64,000 nt of DNA, from NCBI RefSeq assembly GCF_023330685.1, contig NZ_CP097128.1, positions 1,612,001 to 1,676,000 of the forward strand. Reading direction: 5' to 3'. Positions 1-9,077 of this stretch are shown here, piece after piece. Within the stretch, counting starts at the first letter, position 1; every line of letters starts with the position of its first letter. The position numbers were made by a program, and so were the translations under genes. The DNA is from Conexibacter sp. DBS9H8. GTDB taxonomy: Bacteria; Actinomycetota; Thermoleophilia; Solirubrobacterales; Solirubrobacteraceae. The notes under the pieces are model-generated. The model did no database searches. It saw nothing but the letters and a program-made list of their open reading frames with translations, and was not told the DNA's origin.

Positions 1-213
1 CAGATGGCCAAGGACCCGATCCGCCGTCTGTTGAAGATCGGCTGGAACACCGTCGGGAAGATCATCGAACGGGTCGTCGCTGACCGCCTCGATTCGAACC
101 GCCTGGAGAACCTCGTCGCGATCGGCGTGGATGAGATCAGCTACCGCCGCGGCCAGCGCTACCTCACCTGCGTCGCTGACCAACTCGCCTCTGCCGCGTC
201 AAGGTTTCGGTGA
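1..213 (+). pseudogene. ISL3-family transposase, internal fragment
   Basis: The reading frame is open from the left edge to a stop at 211-213. It encodes an HTH-like stretch (KIGWNTVGKIIERV) followed by IGVDEISYRRGQRYLT, the region around the first catalytic Asp of ISL3-family DDE transposases. The intact ISL3 transposase at 2196-3449 has the matching block IGIDEISHQRGQRYLT but differs elsewhere, so this is a different ISL3 lineage. Homology ends near base 180, where the frame runs into unrelated residues, so the piece is truncated at both ends. It cannot be functional in this form. Confidence 0.75.
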
Positions 214-406
214 GGGAGCCCTCAAATGTTCAAGAGCCCCACCATCCTGGCGGCCACCGACTCGCAGACGCGCAGCCATCCTCACGCTTCGTGACGCTGA
301 ACCCCGCTCGCTTCACCACCGAGCGTGTCGCTCAACATCTAGGGCCGCGATGGCAGGCGATCATCGGGGACCCCTCCTGCACGTCCGCAAAGATCGCATG
401 GCCTGC

Positions 407-2041
407 CTAGAGCGTCTTGGCGAGCGGGATCGTTGTCGCGCGAGCGGGGTCCATTAGAGCCTCCAACGCGGGCTCGTATGACGGGAAGGCGAGGACGGAG
501 CCGTCATGCGGGACCATGAGGAACCGGTCGAGGACGGCGAGAAACGCCCTATCGTGTGAGACCGCCACGACGGTCCCTGAGAAGCCCTCAAGCGCAGCCT
601 CGAGCGCTTCGGAGGAGTCGACGTCGAGGTTGTCCGTCGGCTCGTCGAGCAGGAGCAGGTTGTGGCCTTCCAGTTCGAGGATTAGGATCTCCAGGCGCGC
701 TTTCTCGCCGCCTGATAGCACGTCGTAGGAGCGCCGGGACGCGTCCGCCAGGCCGTAGCGCGCCAACGCACCCATCCCCGCCTGGGTTCCGGTCACCCGT
801 TCGAGCACGATGTCCAGAACAGGACGGCCGGTGAAGTCGCCGCGGGTCTGCAGCTGTGTGAAGTAGCCAGCCGACACCCGTGGGCCCACCCGAAGCTGTC
901 CGCGGTCCGGCGGCCGTGTTCCCGACAGAACGCTCATGAGGGCGCTCTTGCCCGAGCCGTTCGGCCCGATCACCCCGACCCGCTCGCCGAAGTGGATCTC
1001 GTCGGAGAACGGGGAGAGGAGGCCGGCGATCTCCAGCTCGCGCATGTCGAGCACGATCCGGGCTGAGTCACCGCCGCGGATCCGGACGGCAATCGCCTGG
1101 TCGGTCACTGGAGCCGGGGGAGGACCGGCGTCCCGGAACCGCCGCCAGCGGGTCTCCGTGGCCTTTGCGCGGGACGCCAGGTCGTCAGAGAGCTTCGCCC
1201 GCTCCTTCCAGATCCGGACCTGCTCGCGCAGTCGCTTTTCCTCCTCGTGCCAGCGCCGGACCGCGTCGCCCAGCCGCTCCTGACGCTTGCGCCGCGCCTC
1301 GGGATAGCTCGCGTAGGAGCCGTCGTGCACCCAGGCACCGTGTCCTTCGAGCGTGACGATCGACTCGGTCGCGCCGGCGAGCACGCCGCGGTCGTGGGAG
1401 ATCATCAGGATTGTCTTGCGCGACTCGCGGATGCGCCGCTCGAGCTCCAGCTTGGCCGGTACATCGAGGAAGTTGTCGGGCTCGTCGAGCAGCAGCACGT
1501 CGGCGTCAGATGAAAACAACACGTCGAGGACAAGCTGCTTGCGTTCCCCGCCAGAGAGTGATCGCGCCGGCCGTCCCGCGACCTCATCAAGCCCGGCACG
1601 GACGATGCGACGACAGGATGCGTCCCAACGGCCTTCGAGTTCGTATCCACCCAAGGCTGACCAGTCGGCGATCGCTTCACCGAGTGCGATGCCGGCTGAA
1701 TCGTCACCTGCGCTGAGTCGCTTCTCAGCTGCGACCAGCGCCTCGCCGGACAGACGCAGAGCGTCAGGAGCAAGGCTCACCAACAGCTCGCGGACGGTCT
1801 GCGCACCGTCACTGACCCCGATGTCCTGCGACATCGCCAGCAACCGGCCGCCGTGCGTCGCTTCGCCGTCCTGGGACTTGAGCCGCCCATCGAGAATCTT
1901 GAGCAGCGTGGACTTGCCGACACCGTTGCGCCCAACAAGGCCGACATGTCTGCCCGGAGCGACGCGGAATGACACGTCGGAGAACAACTCGTCGCCGCCA
2001 GGGTGGGCATAGGCAAGACCGGATACGGCAATATGGGCCAT
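407..2041 (-). CDS. ABC-F family ATPase, probable ribosome-protection protein
   Basis: This is a soluble protein with two ABC ATPase domains and no membrane segment, the layout of ABC-F proteins. These act on the ribosome and, in some subfamilies, give resistance to macrolides, lincosamides, streptogramins or pleuromutilins. Domain 1 has Walker A GRNGVGKST, signature LSGGERKQL and Walker B VLLLDEPDN. Domain 2 has GPNGSGKSA, LSGGEKARLEIL and LLLLDEPTDNLD. A charged linker lies between them (KRLREQVRIWKERAKL). The open frame extends to 2134, but the family N-terminus begins at MAHIAVSGLAYA, so the ATG at 2041 is preferred. The gene is divergent from the MFS gene starting at 2152, which suggests a paired drug-response locus. 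Drug specificity cannot be read from the sequence. Confidence 0.9.
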   Translation of the reverse strand: MAHIAVSGLAYAHPGGDELFSDVSFRVAPGRHVGLVGRNGVGKSTLLKILDGRLKSQDGEATHGGRLLAMSQDIGVSDGAQTVRELLVSLAPDALRLSGEALVAAEKRLSAGDDSAGIALGEAIADWSALGGYELEGRWDASCRRIVRAGLDEVAGRPARSLSGGERKQLVLDVLFSSDADVLLLDEPDNFLDVPAKLELERRIRESRKTILMISHDRGVLAGATESIVTLEGHGAWVHDGSYASYPEARRKRQERLGDAVRRWHEEEKRLREQVRIWKERAKLSDDLASRAKATETRWRRFRDAGPPPAPVTDQAIAVRIRGGDSARIVLDMRELEIAGLLSPFSDEIHFGERVGVIGPNGSGKSALMSVLSGTRPPDRGQLRVGPRVSAGYFTQLQTRGDFTGRPVLDIVLERVTGTQAGMGALARYGLADASRRSYDVLSGGEKARLEILILELEGHNLLLLDEPTDNLDVDSSEALEAALEGFSGTVVAVSHDRAFLAVLDRFLMVPHDGSVLAFPSYEPALEALMDPARATTIPLAKTL

Positions 2042-2173
2042 CCCGCTGCAGTCTCGCATGCGGAGGACAACGAGCCCTGGCCGCCACCAGGGTTCAACAG
2101 CCCCTGCCCTAGCCGAACCCGCGATTCGTGACAAGCTGGCCTTCGACGCTGATGGCTTTTCCGAGGTTTATTG

Positions 2174-3564
2174 GGGTCTTGTGAGTTTTCGTGGGTCAGT
2201 TCACCCGCGCTGGCAGTGACGGACAGAGCCCTGAGAGCGTGAGCATCGCCAGTGCGATCAGCGCGTGAGCGGAATGGAACCCGAACGCGCGCCGGGTGAT
2301 CAGCCGGATCTGGGTGTTGATCTGCTCAACCCGGGCGTTGGACAGTCCGAGACGGACCGCGGCGAGAATCCCCTGCCGCTGGGCTTTGATCGTTCGCGCG
2401 AGCTTGCAGAACGCTGGCAGTCGACATCGCCGCGCCCAGGACAGCCAGCCGTCCAGCAGCTGCTCGGCCTCCGCAGGCGTGGCGGCCTGATAGATCTGGC
2501 GCAACTGTTCCTTGAGCAGATAGGCGCGGTAGAGCGGCCCGTTGAGCTTCTGGATCTCAGACAGCTTGGCGACTTGGCGGTCGGTGAGGTGCTCAGGGTT
2601 CTTCCAGACACAGAATCGGGCGCCCTTGAGATCCTTGGCCAGGGTCAGGTTCTTCTCGCGTCGCGCGTCGCGCCAGAGCTCGCGGCGGACCTCATCCAAC
2701 GCGTCGGTAGCGAGCTGTATCACGTGGAACGGGTCCACGCACCGCTCCGCCCACGGGACCCGTTCAGCGACCGCGGAGCTGATCCAGCCGGCCATGTCAC
2801 AGCTCACCGATTCGATCTCTTTGCAGCGCTCTTCCCCAAGCTGGTCAAAGAACCCAAGTACGGTCTGGCGGTCACGGCCGGGGGCGGCCCACACCAGCCG
2901 GCCGCTGTGATGGTCAACGACAACGGTGAGGTATCTCTGACCGCGCTGGTGGCTGATCTCATCGATCCCGATGCTCGTCAGCCCCGACAGCAGATCGACC
3001 TTCAACCTCGCTTCGCCGCAGACGCGTTCCAGGATCGTGCCGACAGTCCGCCAGGAGCAGCGCATCAGCTCAGCGACAGCCTTCTTGGAGCAGTTCACCG
3101 CCAGCCAGGCGCATTGATCCTCAAAGGCGCGGGTGAAGCGGCTGTCATGGCGTGCCCACGGGACACGGGCGACGACAACCCCGTGACGGGCACAGGACAC
3201 GCGCGGGGCGTCAGCTTCGATCCAACAGAAGCTGGTCCCGAGGTCCATCGCCCGCCAACGCCGCCGCCCGCCACCACGATCAAAACGCCCGGACCGACGG
3301 CCACAGATCCCGCAGCGGTCCCGGGTCCGCCAGTTGGGCCGGACCGACACGACGACCTCTGCTTCCTCCCCAGCGTCGTTGACTCTCACGTCTTCTACGA
3401 CGGTGTCGCGCAGCCCAAGCAGCCGCGCCCATATTCTGATGCTACGCACGTCTCGTTCGCCTCCAGTCGATCCCAGCCTTCGAACAGCCGGAAAGGCTAG
3501 AAGCGACGGGGCGTGCGCCCCATTCTCAGCCGGTCACTGCACCCACGAAAACGTCACAAGCGCC
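2174..3564 (-). mobile_element. ISL3-family insertion sequence, intact, with 8-bp target duplication
   Basis: The element has imperfect terminal inverted repeats: the left end carries CTTGTGAGTTTTCGTGGGT (2178 on) and the right end is its near complement (CACAAG ends at 3560). GTTTATTG occurs directly before the element (2166-2173) and directly after it (3565-3572). Eight bp is the duplication length expected for ISL3. One intact transposase gene fills it. A partial copy of the same element, in the opposite orientation, lies at about 11586-12236. Confidence 0.9.
2196..3449 (-). CDS. ISL3-family transposase
   Basis: This 417-residue transposase has the family layout. An N-terminal zinc ribbon (CGICGRRSGRFDRG) is followed by an HTH (AVAELMRCSWRTVGTILERV) and a DDE catalytic core with Asp in IGIDEIS, Asp in SCDMAGW and Glu in NARVEQINTQI. 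Length is normal for the family and no frameshift is seen, so it is probably active. The protein is almost identical to the C-terminal fragment encoded at 11589-12209, with one Glu/Gln difference noted (VPWAERC versus VPWAQRC). Confidence 0.95.
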   Translation of the reverse strand: MRSIRIWARLLGLRDTVVEDVRVNDAGEEAEVVVSVRPNWRTRDRCGICGRRSGRFDRGGGRRRWRAMDLGTSFCWIEADAPRVSCARHGVVVARVPWARHDSRFTRAFEDQCAWLAVNCSKKAVAELMRCSWRTVGTILERVCGEARLKVDLLSGLTSIGIDEISHQRGQRYLTVVVDHHSGRLVWAAPGRDRQTVLGFFDQLGEERCKEIESVSCDMAGWISSAVAERVPWAERCVDPFHVIQLATDALDEVRRELWRDARREKNLTLAKDLKGARFCVWKNPEHLTDRQVAKLSEIQKLNGPLYRAYLLKEQLRQIYQAATPAEAEQLLDGWLSWARRCRLPAFCKLARTIKAQRQGILAAVRLGLSNARVEQINTQIRLITRRAFGFHSAHALIALAMLTLSGLCPSLPARVN

Positions 3565-3824
3565 GTTTATTGGGCCACTTCGGCAGCGTGATTCTGCCTT
3601 GCTCTGGTCGGGTCAGGCGCTCTCACAGTTCGGTGACGTTATCTTCAAGGTCACTCTCGCGCCCGAGGCGCTCCGGGTCGACCACAACGCGATCTGGGAG
3701 GGCCTGAGTTCGACGGAGACCGGGTTTGTAGGTTCTGAGAAGTGATTCTCAGGGTTTTGGAGGCCTGCTTTGACCGTATCGCAGAGACGACCCCGTCAGG
3801 GGTCGTACCCGGAGATCAGCACGT

Positions 3825-3963
3825 TCAGGAGACGCTGAGCTGAGCATCGAGGGGCACGTCGGAACCGGCGGTGGCGTGGTACTCGGCTTCGAGTTCGATC
3901 GGCGGTCGGTTCCCGATGGAGGTATGGATCCGTCGGGTGTTGAACCAAGCGGGGGTATACCCG
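3825..3963 (-). pseudogene. IS3-family transposase (OrfB) C-terminal fragment
   Basis: The minus-strand frame ending at the stop 3825-3827 encodes WFNTRRIHTSIGNRPPIE and LEAEYH, the conserved C-terminal block of IS3-family integrase-type transposases. The frame is cut at its 5' side by the left end of the IS256-like element at 3964. Just downstream, a perfect stem (ACGACCCC at 3787-3794 with GGGGTCGT at 3799-3806) probably lies in the end of the old IS3. Only about 45 codons remain. Confidence 0.65.
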
Positions 3964-5370
3964 AATGTTGTGGACGGCGTTGAGAAAGAGGGCGGCGTAC
4001 CTTCCCGGTTGATTCAAGACCGAGGCCGGCTTGCAGGCCGGCAAGGAAGGCACGCCGATGATGAATGTTCGCATGCTCCCGGGGGGCCCGGGCGACGAAG
4101 TGATGGTGGAAACGCTGGACTCGCTCGCGAGGGAAGGCGCGAGGCGGATGATCGCCGCTGGCGCTGAGGGCTGAGGCGGATGAGTATGTGGAGCGGCACG
4201 CTGGCGCAGTGGATGAGCACGGCCGCCGGCTTGTGGTCCGTAACGGCTTGGCGCAGGAGCGGAAGGTGACGGTCGGGTCCGGGACGGTTCCGGTCCGGGC
4301 GCCGCGTGTGAATGTCAAGCGCGTCGACGAGCAGGGCGAGCGCCAGAAGTTCAGCTCCTAGATCCTGCCTGCCTACGCGCGTCGGTCACCAAAGGTCGGG
4401 GAGGTCATCCCGATCCTCTACTTGTGTGGGCTGTCGACAGGGGATTTTCAGCTGGCGTTGGAGGGCCTGCTGGGCGCGGACGCGGCCGGTCTGTCGCCGA
4501 CGACGATCGCCCGGCTGTCGAAGGAGTGGGAGGAGGACCACGCCCAGTTCTCCAAGCGCCAGCTCGGGTTCAGCCGGTACGCGTACCTGTTCATGGACGG
4601 CATCCACGTTCGTGTCCGTCTCGGCGAGGACGCCAAGGTGTGCCGGTTGATCGTGATCGGTGTTCGTGAGGACGGTGTCAAAGAACTCTTGGCCGTGGAG
4701 GACGGCTACCGCGAATCGACCGAGAGCTGGGCGGGCGTGTTCCGGGATCTCCAGCGCCGCGGCCTCAACGAACCCAGGCTCGTGATGGGCGACGGCGCGC
4801 TCGGCGCGTGGGCCGCGCTCAGAGACGTATTCCCCGGCGCTGCTGAGCAGCGCTGTTGGTTCCACGCCGCCGGGAACATCATCGACTGTCTCCCCAAACG
4901 CCTGCACCCCAAAGCCAAGGGGTTGCTGCGCGAGATCATCGAGGCTCCCTCGCGCCAGGACGCCCGCCTCGCGCTCGAGGTGTTCCGGCAGGAATACGGC
5001 GCCAAGTACCCCAAGGCACTGGCCAAGCTCGACCGCGACTGGGTTCCGTTGACCGCATTCTTTGACTATCCGGCTGAGCACTGGCAGCACTTGCGGACCA
5101 CGAACCCGATCGAGTCAGCGTTCGCGACCGTCCGGCTGCGGACCAAGGTCACCAAGGGCGCCGGATCAAAGAAAGCGGCCCTGGCGATGGCCTACAAGCT
5201 CCTGGCGACCGCCCAAGACCGCTGGCGCAGGTTCAACGGCCATGAGCTCGTCGCTGACGTGCTCGATGGAGTGAAGTTCAAAGACGGGATCCGGGTCCCC
5301 GACGAGCACCCGGGAGCACAAGAGGAGAAGGTCGCCGCCTGAGCATTCTCAGACGCCAATCCACAACATT
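3964..5370 (+). mobile_element. IS256-family insertion sequence, decayed
   Basis: The inverted repeats are visible at 3964-3986 and 5346-5370. Both begin with AATGTTGTGGA read inward and share the blocks GGCGT and TGAGAA. The 1.4-kb length fits IS256. No matching 8- or 9-bp flanks are visible, and the right end abuts the IS1595 element directly, so the original right flank is lost. The transposase inside is broken. Confidence 0.75.
4058..5342 (+). pseudogene. IS256-family (Mutator) transposase, frameshift and stop
   Basis: The C-terminal 306 codons (from 4422) are intact and typical of IS256/MULE transposases: LFMDGIHVRVR holds the first Asp, VMGDGALGAW the second, the CWFHAAGNII block follows, and RTTNPIESAFATVR holds the Glu region. 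The N-terminus is damaged. It starts at ATG 4058 (or 4061), hits TGA after AAGAEG, and continues in another frame with ALRAEADEYVERH. In that second frame a TAG at 4359-4361 precedes ILPAYARRSPKVGE. One frameshift plus one nonsense codon make a full transposase impossible without readthrough. Confidence 0.8.
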
Positions 5371-6510
5371 TGACAAACGGGTCCTCCATGTCAGTGCAGT
5401 GGCCCTGCCATTTGCAGCCTTTTCAGCTTTCGGACCGCCATGGACGATCGAGCGGAGCGCCGGCGAGGCTCGGTGGCCTGACGCGCTTATCAGCGGGCGG
5501 CGGGGTTGGCGACCGGCGTGTGCCCGAAGCGCTGTCGGCGGTCAGGGAGCGGTAGGTACGTCGTTCGCTCTGCACGGCGTGTTCGAGGAGCCGGTAGAAC
5601 AACATCCCGCGCGAGCGTGAATGACGACGGTTGAAGCGGAACGTGAACTCGTCAAGGTAGGCCTGTAGGTGCTGTGCCTTGACACCGCCCTGATGGGTAC
5701 CCAGCAGCCAGCGTTTGGCCAACGCTGCGACACGATGTACGGCTGGCAGCAGCTCATGGGCTTGCATGCCTGAGGGCCCGACTGGCTCAGGGCGATGCTC
5801 ATAGTCGCTGCCACACGCTGGCCCGTAGCTCCTGAACCCGTCAGTCAGGACCGTCGCTCCGGGTTCGACGTGGGCCAGCAGGAACTCTCTGATTGCGGCG
5901 GTGTCGATCTTCTCGATCACCTGCATGCGGCAGCGCCCGATGCCGTGATCGCCTTGCTCCACAGCGATCTCCACGATCGTCTTGTTTGCCGCGCCGCGGC
6001 CACGACGGCCCGGCGCTGGAGCTCCGAACACCGTCTCGTCGACCTCGACGACACCTCCCAGCCGCTCACGTCCCGGGCGCACCATCGCTGTCCGGTAGCG
6101 GTGCAGCATCGCCCACGCAGTTTGCTCGGACCCGATCGCGAGGGTCCGCTTGAGACCCAGTGCGGAGATCCCATGCTTCTGGCTGACCATCATCCAGGCC
6201 GCCGCGAACCACACTGTCAGCGGCGTACGCGTTCCGTGAAAGATCGTGTTCGCCGTAGCGGACACACGACGACCACAGCGCCCACAGGACCAGCGGCCAT
6301 CATCAAGCTTCCACGCCTGCTCGCCGCGACAGATCGGACAGCGAAACCCCTCCGGCCAGCGCAGCCAGTCGAGATAGTCCAGACAGGCTGCGTCAGTCGG
6401 GAACCACGCACGCAGCGCAGCATCAGAGCCGGGATAGTCCACGCCAACCCGTGGCGAATCACGAGAGATCGGCTCAGACTACTGCACCAAGATGGAGGAC
6501 CCATTTTGAC
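5371..6510 (-). mobile_element. IS1595-family insertion sequence
   Basis: Terminal inverted repeats flank one transposase gene: GGGTCCTCCAT at 5379-5389 and its complement ATGGAGGACCC at 6492-6502, with weaker matches on both sides (TGACAAA outside, GTGCAGT inside). The exact ends are uncertain by a few bases. I did not find a convincing target duplication. The left end touches the IS256 relic and the right end cuts an IS21 istA gene. Confidence 0.75.
5423..6442 (-). CDS. IS1595-family (ISXO2-like) transposase
   Basis: This 339-residue protein has an N-terminal zinc ribbon (CPICRGEQAWK ... CGRCGRRVS), as in the IS1595 group, and an ISXO2-like DDE core: VEVDETVFGAP with the first Asp, VLTDGFRSYG with the second, and a downstream region with NRRHSRSRGMLFYRLLEH. 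The start MDYPGSDAAL fits the family. The C-terminal tail of about 40 residues is proline- and serine-rich and may be variable. No internal stop is present, so it could be active. Confidence 0.9.
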   Translation of the reverse strand: MDYPGSDAALRAWFPTDAACLDYLDWLRWPEGFRCPICRGEQAWKLDDGRWSCGRCGRRVSATANTIFHGTRTPLTVWFAAAWMMVSQKHGISALGLKRTLAIGSEQTAWAMLHRYRTAMVRPGRERLGGVVEVDETVFGAPAPGRRGRGAANKTIVEIAVEQGDHGIGRCRMQVIEKIDTAAIREFLLAHVEPGATVLTDGFRSYGPACGSDYEHRPEPVGPSGMQAHELLPAVHRVAALAKRWLLGTHQGGVKAQHLQAYLDEFTFRFNRRHSRSRGMLFYRLLEHAVQSERRTYRSLTADSASGTRRSPTPPPADKRVRPPSLAGAPLDRPWRSES

Positions 6511-7077
6511 AATAACCCCCGCACCCGGCCGTGGATCCCTGAGCCTGGGCTGTGGATGCAGTTCGACTATGGCGACGGGCCGGTGATCGATGATCGCAAG
6601 GTCGTGTTGTTCTGCGCCTGGCTGGCGTGGTCGCGTTACCGGATCGTGGTTCCATTGTGGGACAAGACGCTGCCCTCAGTCGTTCTTGGGCTGGATCGCG
6701 CGTTCCGGTATTTCGATGGGGTCCCGACCTATGCGTTGACTGACAACCAGAAGACCGTCTCAGTCGATCATGTGTGCGGGATCCCGGTCCGCAACCAGCA
6801 GATCGTCGCTGTGGGCCACCACTACGGCATCTCGATCCAGACGTGGATGCCCGCTGACCCCCGGAGCAAGGGCGGGAGCGAAGCGACGGTGAAGATCGCC
6901 AAGGCCGACTTGGTCCCGACCGAACACAACCTGCGAGAGGAGTACTCCTCGATGGGGGAGCTCGAGGACGCGTGCCTTCAGTGGATGTCGGAGGTCAACA
7001 CGCGCAAGCACCGCGCCACCTGCGAGCCGCCGGTCCTCCGTCTCGCTGAGGAACATGAGCCTGACTTCCGCAGTTAG
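6511..7077 (+). pseudogene. IS21-family IstA transposase fragment
   Basis: The frame encodes LWMQFDYGDGPVID (first Asp region of the IS21 integrase core), YALTDNQKTVSVDHV, MPADPRSKGGSEATVKIAK (Glu region) and KHRATCEPPVLRLAEE. The N-terminal HTH part is missing because the IS1595 element abuts it at about 6510. The frame stops early at 7075-7077, so the C-terminus is also short. No istB partner follows. The open frame runs back to 6451, but that part is IS1595 sequence. Confidence 0.8.
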
Positions 7078-7304
7078 TGGGCGCACGGATAGCCCGAATC
7101 GCCCATAGATAAGGGCTTTTCGGGCGTTTTTGGGCGTGTGAGCCGTGTGTCCACGCTCCGGGTGCCCGGGAGCGGGCCGTCAGCGGGGTTTCAAGCGGGT
7201 GTGAGCGCGGTGATCCGCGGCGGTGCTGGCGGGACCCCCTGAGATCGGTCCATCCGGTGTGAGAGCTTCGATGATCCCTGAGAATGGGAGCAAGGAGCAA
7301 TCGC

Positions 7305-7575
7305 ATGTCACGTCCCAGGCACACCCCGGAGCAGATCGTTCGCAAGTTGAGAGAGGCCGACCGGTTGTTGTCGGAGGGCAGCGAGTTGCCCGAGGTGCTC
7401 AAGCGTCTGGAGATCGCCGAAGTGACCTATCACCGTTGGCGCAACCAGTTCGGCGGGATGAAGGCCGAGGATGTGAAGCGGTTGAAGGGGCTCGAGGCCG
7501 AGAAACGTCAAGCTCAAGCGGATCGTCGCGGATCAGGCCCTGGATATCCAGGGCCTGAAGGAGTTGGCGTCGGGA
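7305..7575 (+). pseudogene. IS3-family OrfA, frameshifted and cut by IS110
   Basis: ATG 7305 follows AAGGAG (7292-7297) and encodes MSRPRHTPEQIVRKLREADR and an HTH (VTYHRWRNQFGG), typical of IS3 OrfA. After LKGLEAE the frame changes: GAGAAACGTCAAG appears to have one extra A compared with a family-like GAGAACGTCAAG. The other frame then gives VKLKRIVADQALDIQGLKEL and ASG. The element is interrupted after GCGTCGGGA (7567-7575) by the IS110 insertion, and the tail AAC TTT TGA (NF-stop) resumes at 9078. Confidence 0.75.
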
Positions 7576-7585
7576 CGGATGAAAG

Positions 7586-8824
7586 TCAAGTCCGTGCCGG
7601 CGGGTTTTTCGGTTTTGCGGCCGCGGCTCGTTGCCAGTCGGCAATCGTGCGCTCATAGGCCGCTTGGGCGTGCTCGGCGATCTTGCGTTCGAGCGCGCGT
7701 CGTTGCTCGCGGTTGATCGCGACGGGTTTGCCGTCGCCGCCGCGTCGGCGTTCACGGCCGGCTTTGAGCTCGATGGTGCGGATCTTTTTCGCGAGCGGGG
7801 TCGCGAGCGTGTAGGCGTAGTCCTCTTCGCGGACGAGCAGGTGCCAGAACAGCTTGGCCATTTTCGCGGCGGTCGCGACGATCGCGATCGGGTGCCCGCG
7901 CCGGCTGCGGATCCGCAGATAGAAGGCTCGGAGCGGCCCGGGGGAGCGGATCGCAGTCAGCGCTGACTCGCCGAGCATGTGCCGGACCGCGGAAGCGCCT
8001 TCTTTGCTGATCCGCCCGGTGTTCGCTGGCGCGTTGCCGGATTGTCGGACGCGCGGGTCCAGGCCGAGGTAGCCGATCAGCTTCCGCGGTGAAGTGAATC
8101 GGTTGATGTCCCCGGGGGCGGTTCCGATCTGAGCGAGGAACGTGGCGGCGGTGATCATCCCAACCCCTGGCACGCTTAATAGCCGTCTGGCTTCGGGGGA
8201 GGCGAGCACGAAGTTGGCGAGGTCGTGCTCGATGGTGGTGATCTCTTCGGTGAGGAAGTCGATCTGACGCAAAGCGGCGTCGATGGTGTCGCGTTCATCG
8301 CCGGGCAGTAGCTGTTTGGCAAGCCATTCACGGCCCGCGACACCGAACGCGTCAGTCATCGGCGGCTTGTTCTTGAGGTTGCGGTGCAGCACCGCAAGGA
8401 TCTCGTTCTTGCACCGGGCGCGCGCGACGACCAGGTTCGCGCGTCGGCCGACGCGACGGCGGGTCACCCGTGTGGTCTCATCCGGCAGCCAGGAATGCTC
8501 CAGCATCCCGGCAGCCAGCAGCTGAGCGAGCGTGCGGGCGTCGTGACGGTCAGTCTTGTGCTTGGAGTTCGCGATCGCCTGCAGCTGGTTGGTGTTGACG
8601 ATCAGCACCTCAGCGACGTGAGAGCGGATGATTCTCGCGATCGCCAGCGCATTCCCGGTCGCCTCCAGCGCGACGCGATCATCAGCCTTGAGCTGCTCTG
8701 CGAACTGAAGCAGCGGCGCGGGCCGGGCACTGACTCGTGGCCAGTGCTGAACCCTTGCGTCGACGACGGCCGCGACTTCGCAGAAGTCACGGTGGACATC
8801 CAGGCCGATACTGCGGCCAGTCAT
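7586..8824 (-). CDS. IS110-family DEDD transposase (recombinase)
   Basis: The protein has an N-terminal RuvC-like DEDD domain: Asp in SIGLDVHRDF, Glu in ALEATGNALA, and the pair in HKTDRHDARTLAQ. A C-terminal Tnp20 domain follows, with LLSVPGVGMITAATFLAQIG, FTSPRKLIGYLGLDP and VRHMLGESA. The frame is open to 8908, but the family starts at MTGRSIGLDVH, so ATG 8824 is used (412 residues). It looks intact. Family members are guided by a structured RNA from the non-coding end of the element. Confidence 0.92.
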   Translation of the reverse strand: MTGRSIGLDVHRDFCEVAAVVDARVQHWPRVSARPAPLLQFAEQLKADDRVALEATGNALAIARIIRSHVAEVLIVNTNQLQAIANSKHKTDRHDARTLAQLLAAGMLEHSWLPDETTRVTRRRVGRRANLVVARARCKNEILAVLHRNLKNKPPMTDAFGVAGREWLAKQLLPGDERDTIDAALRQIDFLTEEITTIEHDLANFVLASPEARRLLSVPGVGMITAATFLAQIGTAPGDINRFTSPRKLIGYLGLDPRVRQSGNAPANTGRISKEGASAVRHMLGESALTAIRSPGPLRAFYLRIRSRRGHPIAIVATAAKMAKLFWHLLVREEDYAYTLATPLAKKIRTIELKAGRERRRGGDGKPVAINREQRRALERKIAEHAQAAYERTIADWQRAAAAKPKNPPART

Positions 8825-9077
8825 GAACACTTCCCTTTCCTCGGTGATGGTCATCAGACGATCGGAAAGCGGGCACACGACAGGGACGGATTCGCGCTCG
8901 AGGCGCACCCGGGTGAGTCGCAGGGGCGGCCATGGAAACTGTCGAGCTCAAAGCTCATCCCGTGACGGCTCGGCCTGCCCGCTTGCGTGTGTTCCGATCA
9001 AGAGCCCCATGTCCCGGAGCGCCGGACGCTAGGTGACGAGCCCGGACAGGGTCCCCGCGGCCATTGTCATGCCCGGA
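8825..9077 (-). ncRNA. Non-coding end of IS110: candidate bridge RNA region
   Basis: About 250 bp upstream of the IS110 recombinase start has no gene. In IS110-group elements this end encodes the bridge RNA, whose loops pair with the donor and target DNA. I cannot fold it or define its ends, so the call rests on position and family knowledge only. It contains GC-rich short inverted repeats. Confidence 0.35.

Larger units (their letters stand above)
2152..3744 (+). pseudogene. MFS transporter N-terminus, split by ISL3 and truncated
   Basis: Removing the ISL3 element and one copy of its 8-bp duplication joins ATG GCT TTT CCG AGG TTT ATT G (2152-2173) to GG CCA CTT CGG (from 3573) in one frame. 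The product starts MAFPRFIGPLRQRD and continues SALLWSGQALSQFGDVIFKV, typical of the first segment of macrolide-efflux-type MFS proteins. A GTG at 2128 is an alternative start. After about 40 residues the frame passes into unrelated sequence and stops at 3742-3744, so most of the transporter is missing. The gene suffered two events: the IS insertion near its start and a 3' truncation. Confidence 0.7.
7576..9077 (-). mobile_element. IS110-family insertion sequence inside an IS3 element
   Basis: The boundaries come from the interrupted IS3: OrfA reads ...GCG TCG GGA at 7567-7575 and resumes AAC TTT TGA at 9078-9086, restoring the usual ASGNF end. The inserted 1.5 kb carries one DEDD transposase gene on the minus strand. 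About 10 bp lie beyond its stop and about 250 bp of non-coding sequence lie upstream of its start, as in IS110-group elements. No terminal inverted repeats or target duplication are evident, as expected for the family. Ends are accurate to a few bases. Confidence 0.75.

Noticed and set aside
1353..2012. 219-codon frame opposite the ABC-F gene
   Set aside because: Ser/Arg/Pro-rich shadow of conserved ATPase codons; no family features.
2265..3500. 411-codon plus-strand frame opposite the ISL3 transposase
   Set aside because: It is a shadow of the real transposase: no domain pattern, Pro/Arg/Asp-rich, and it spans the terminal repeat.
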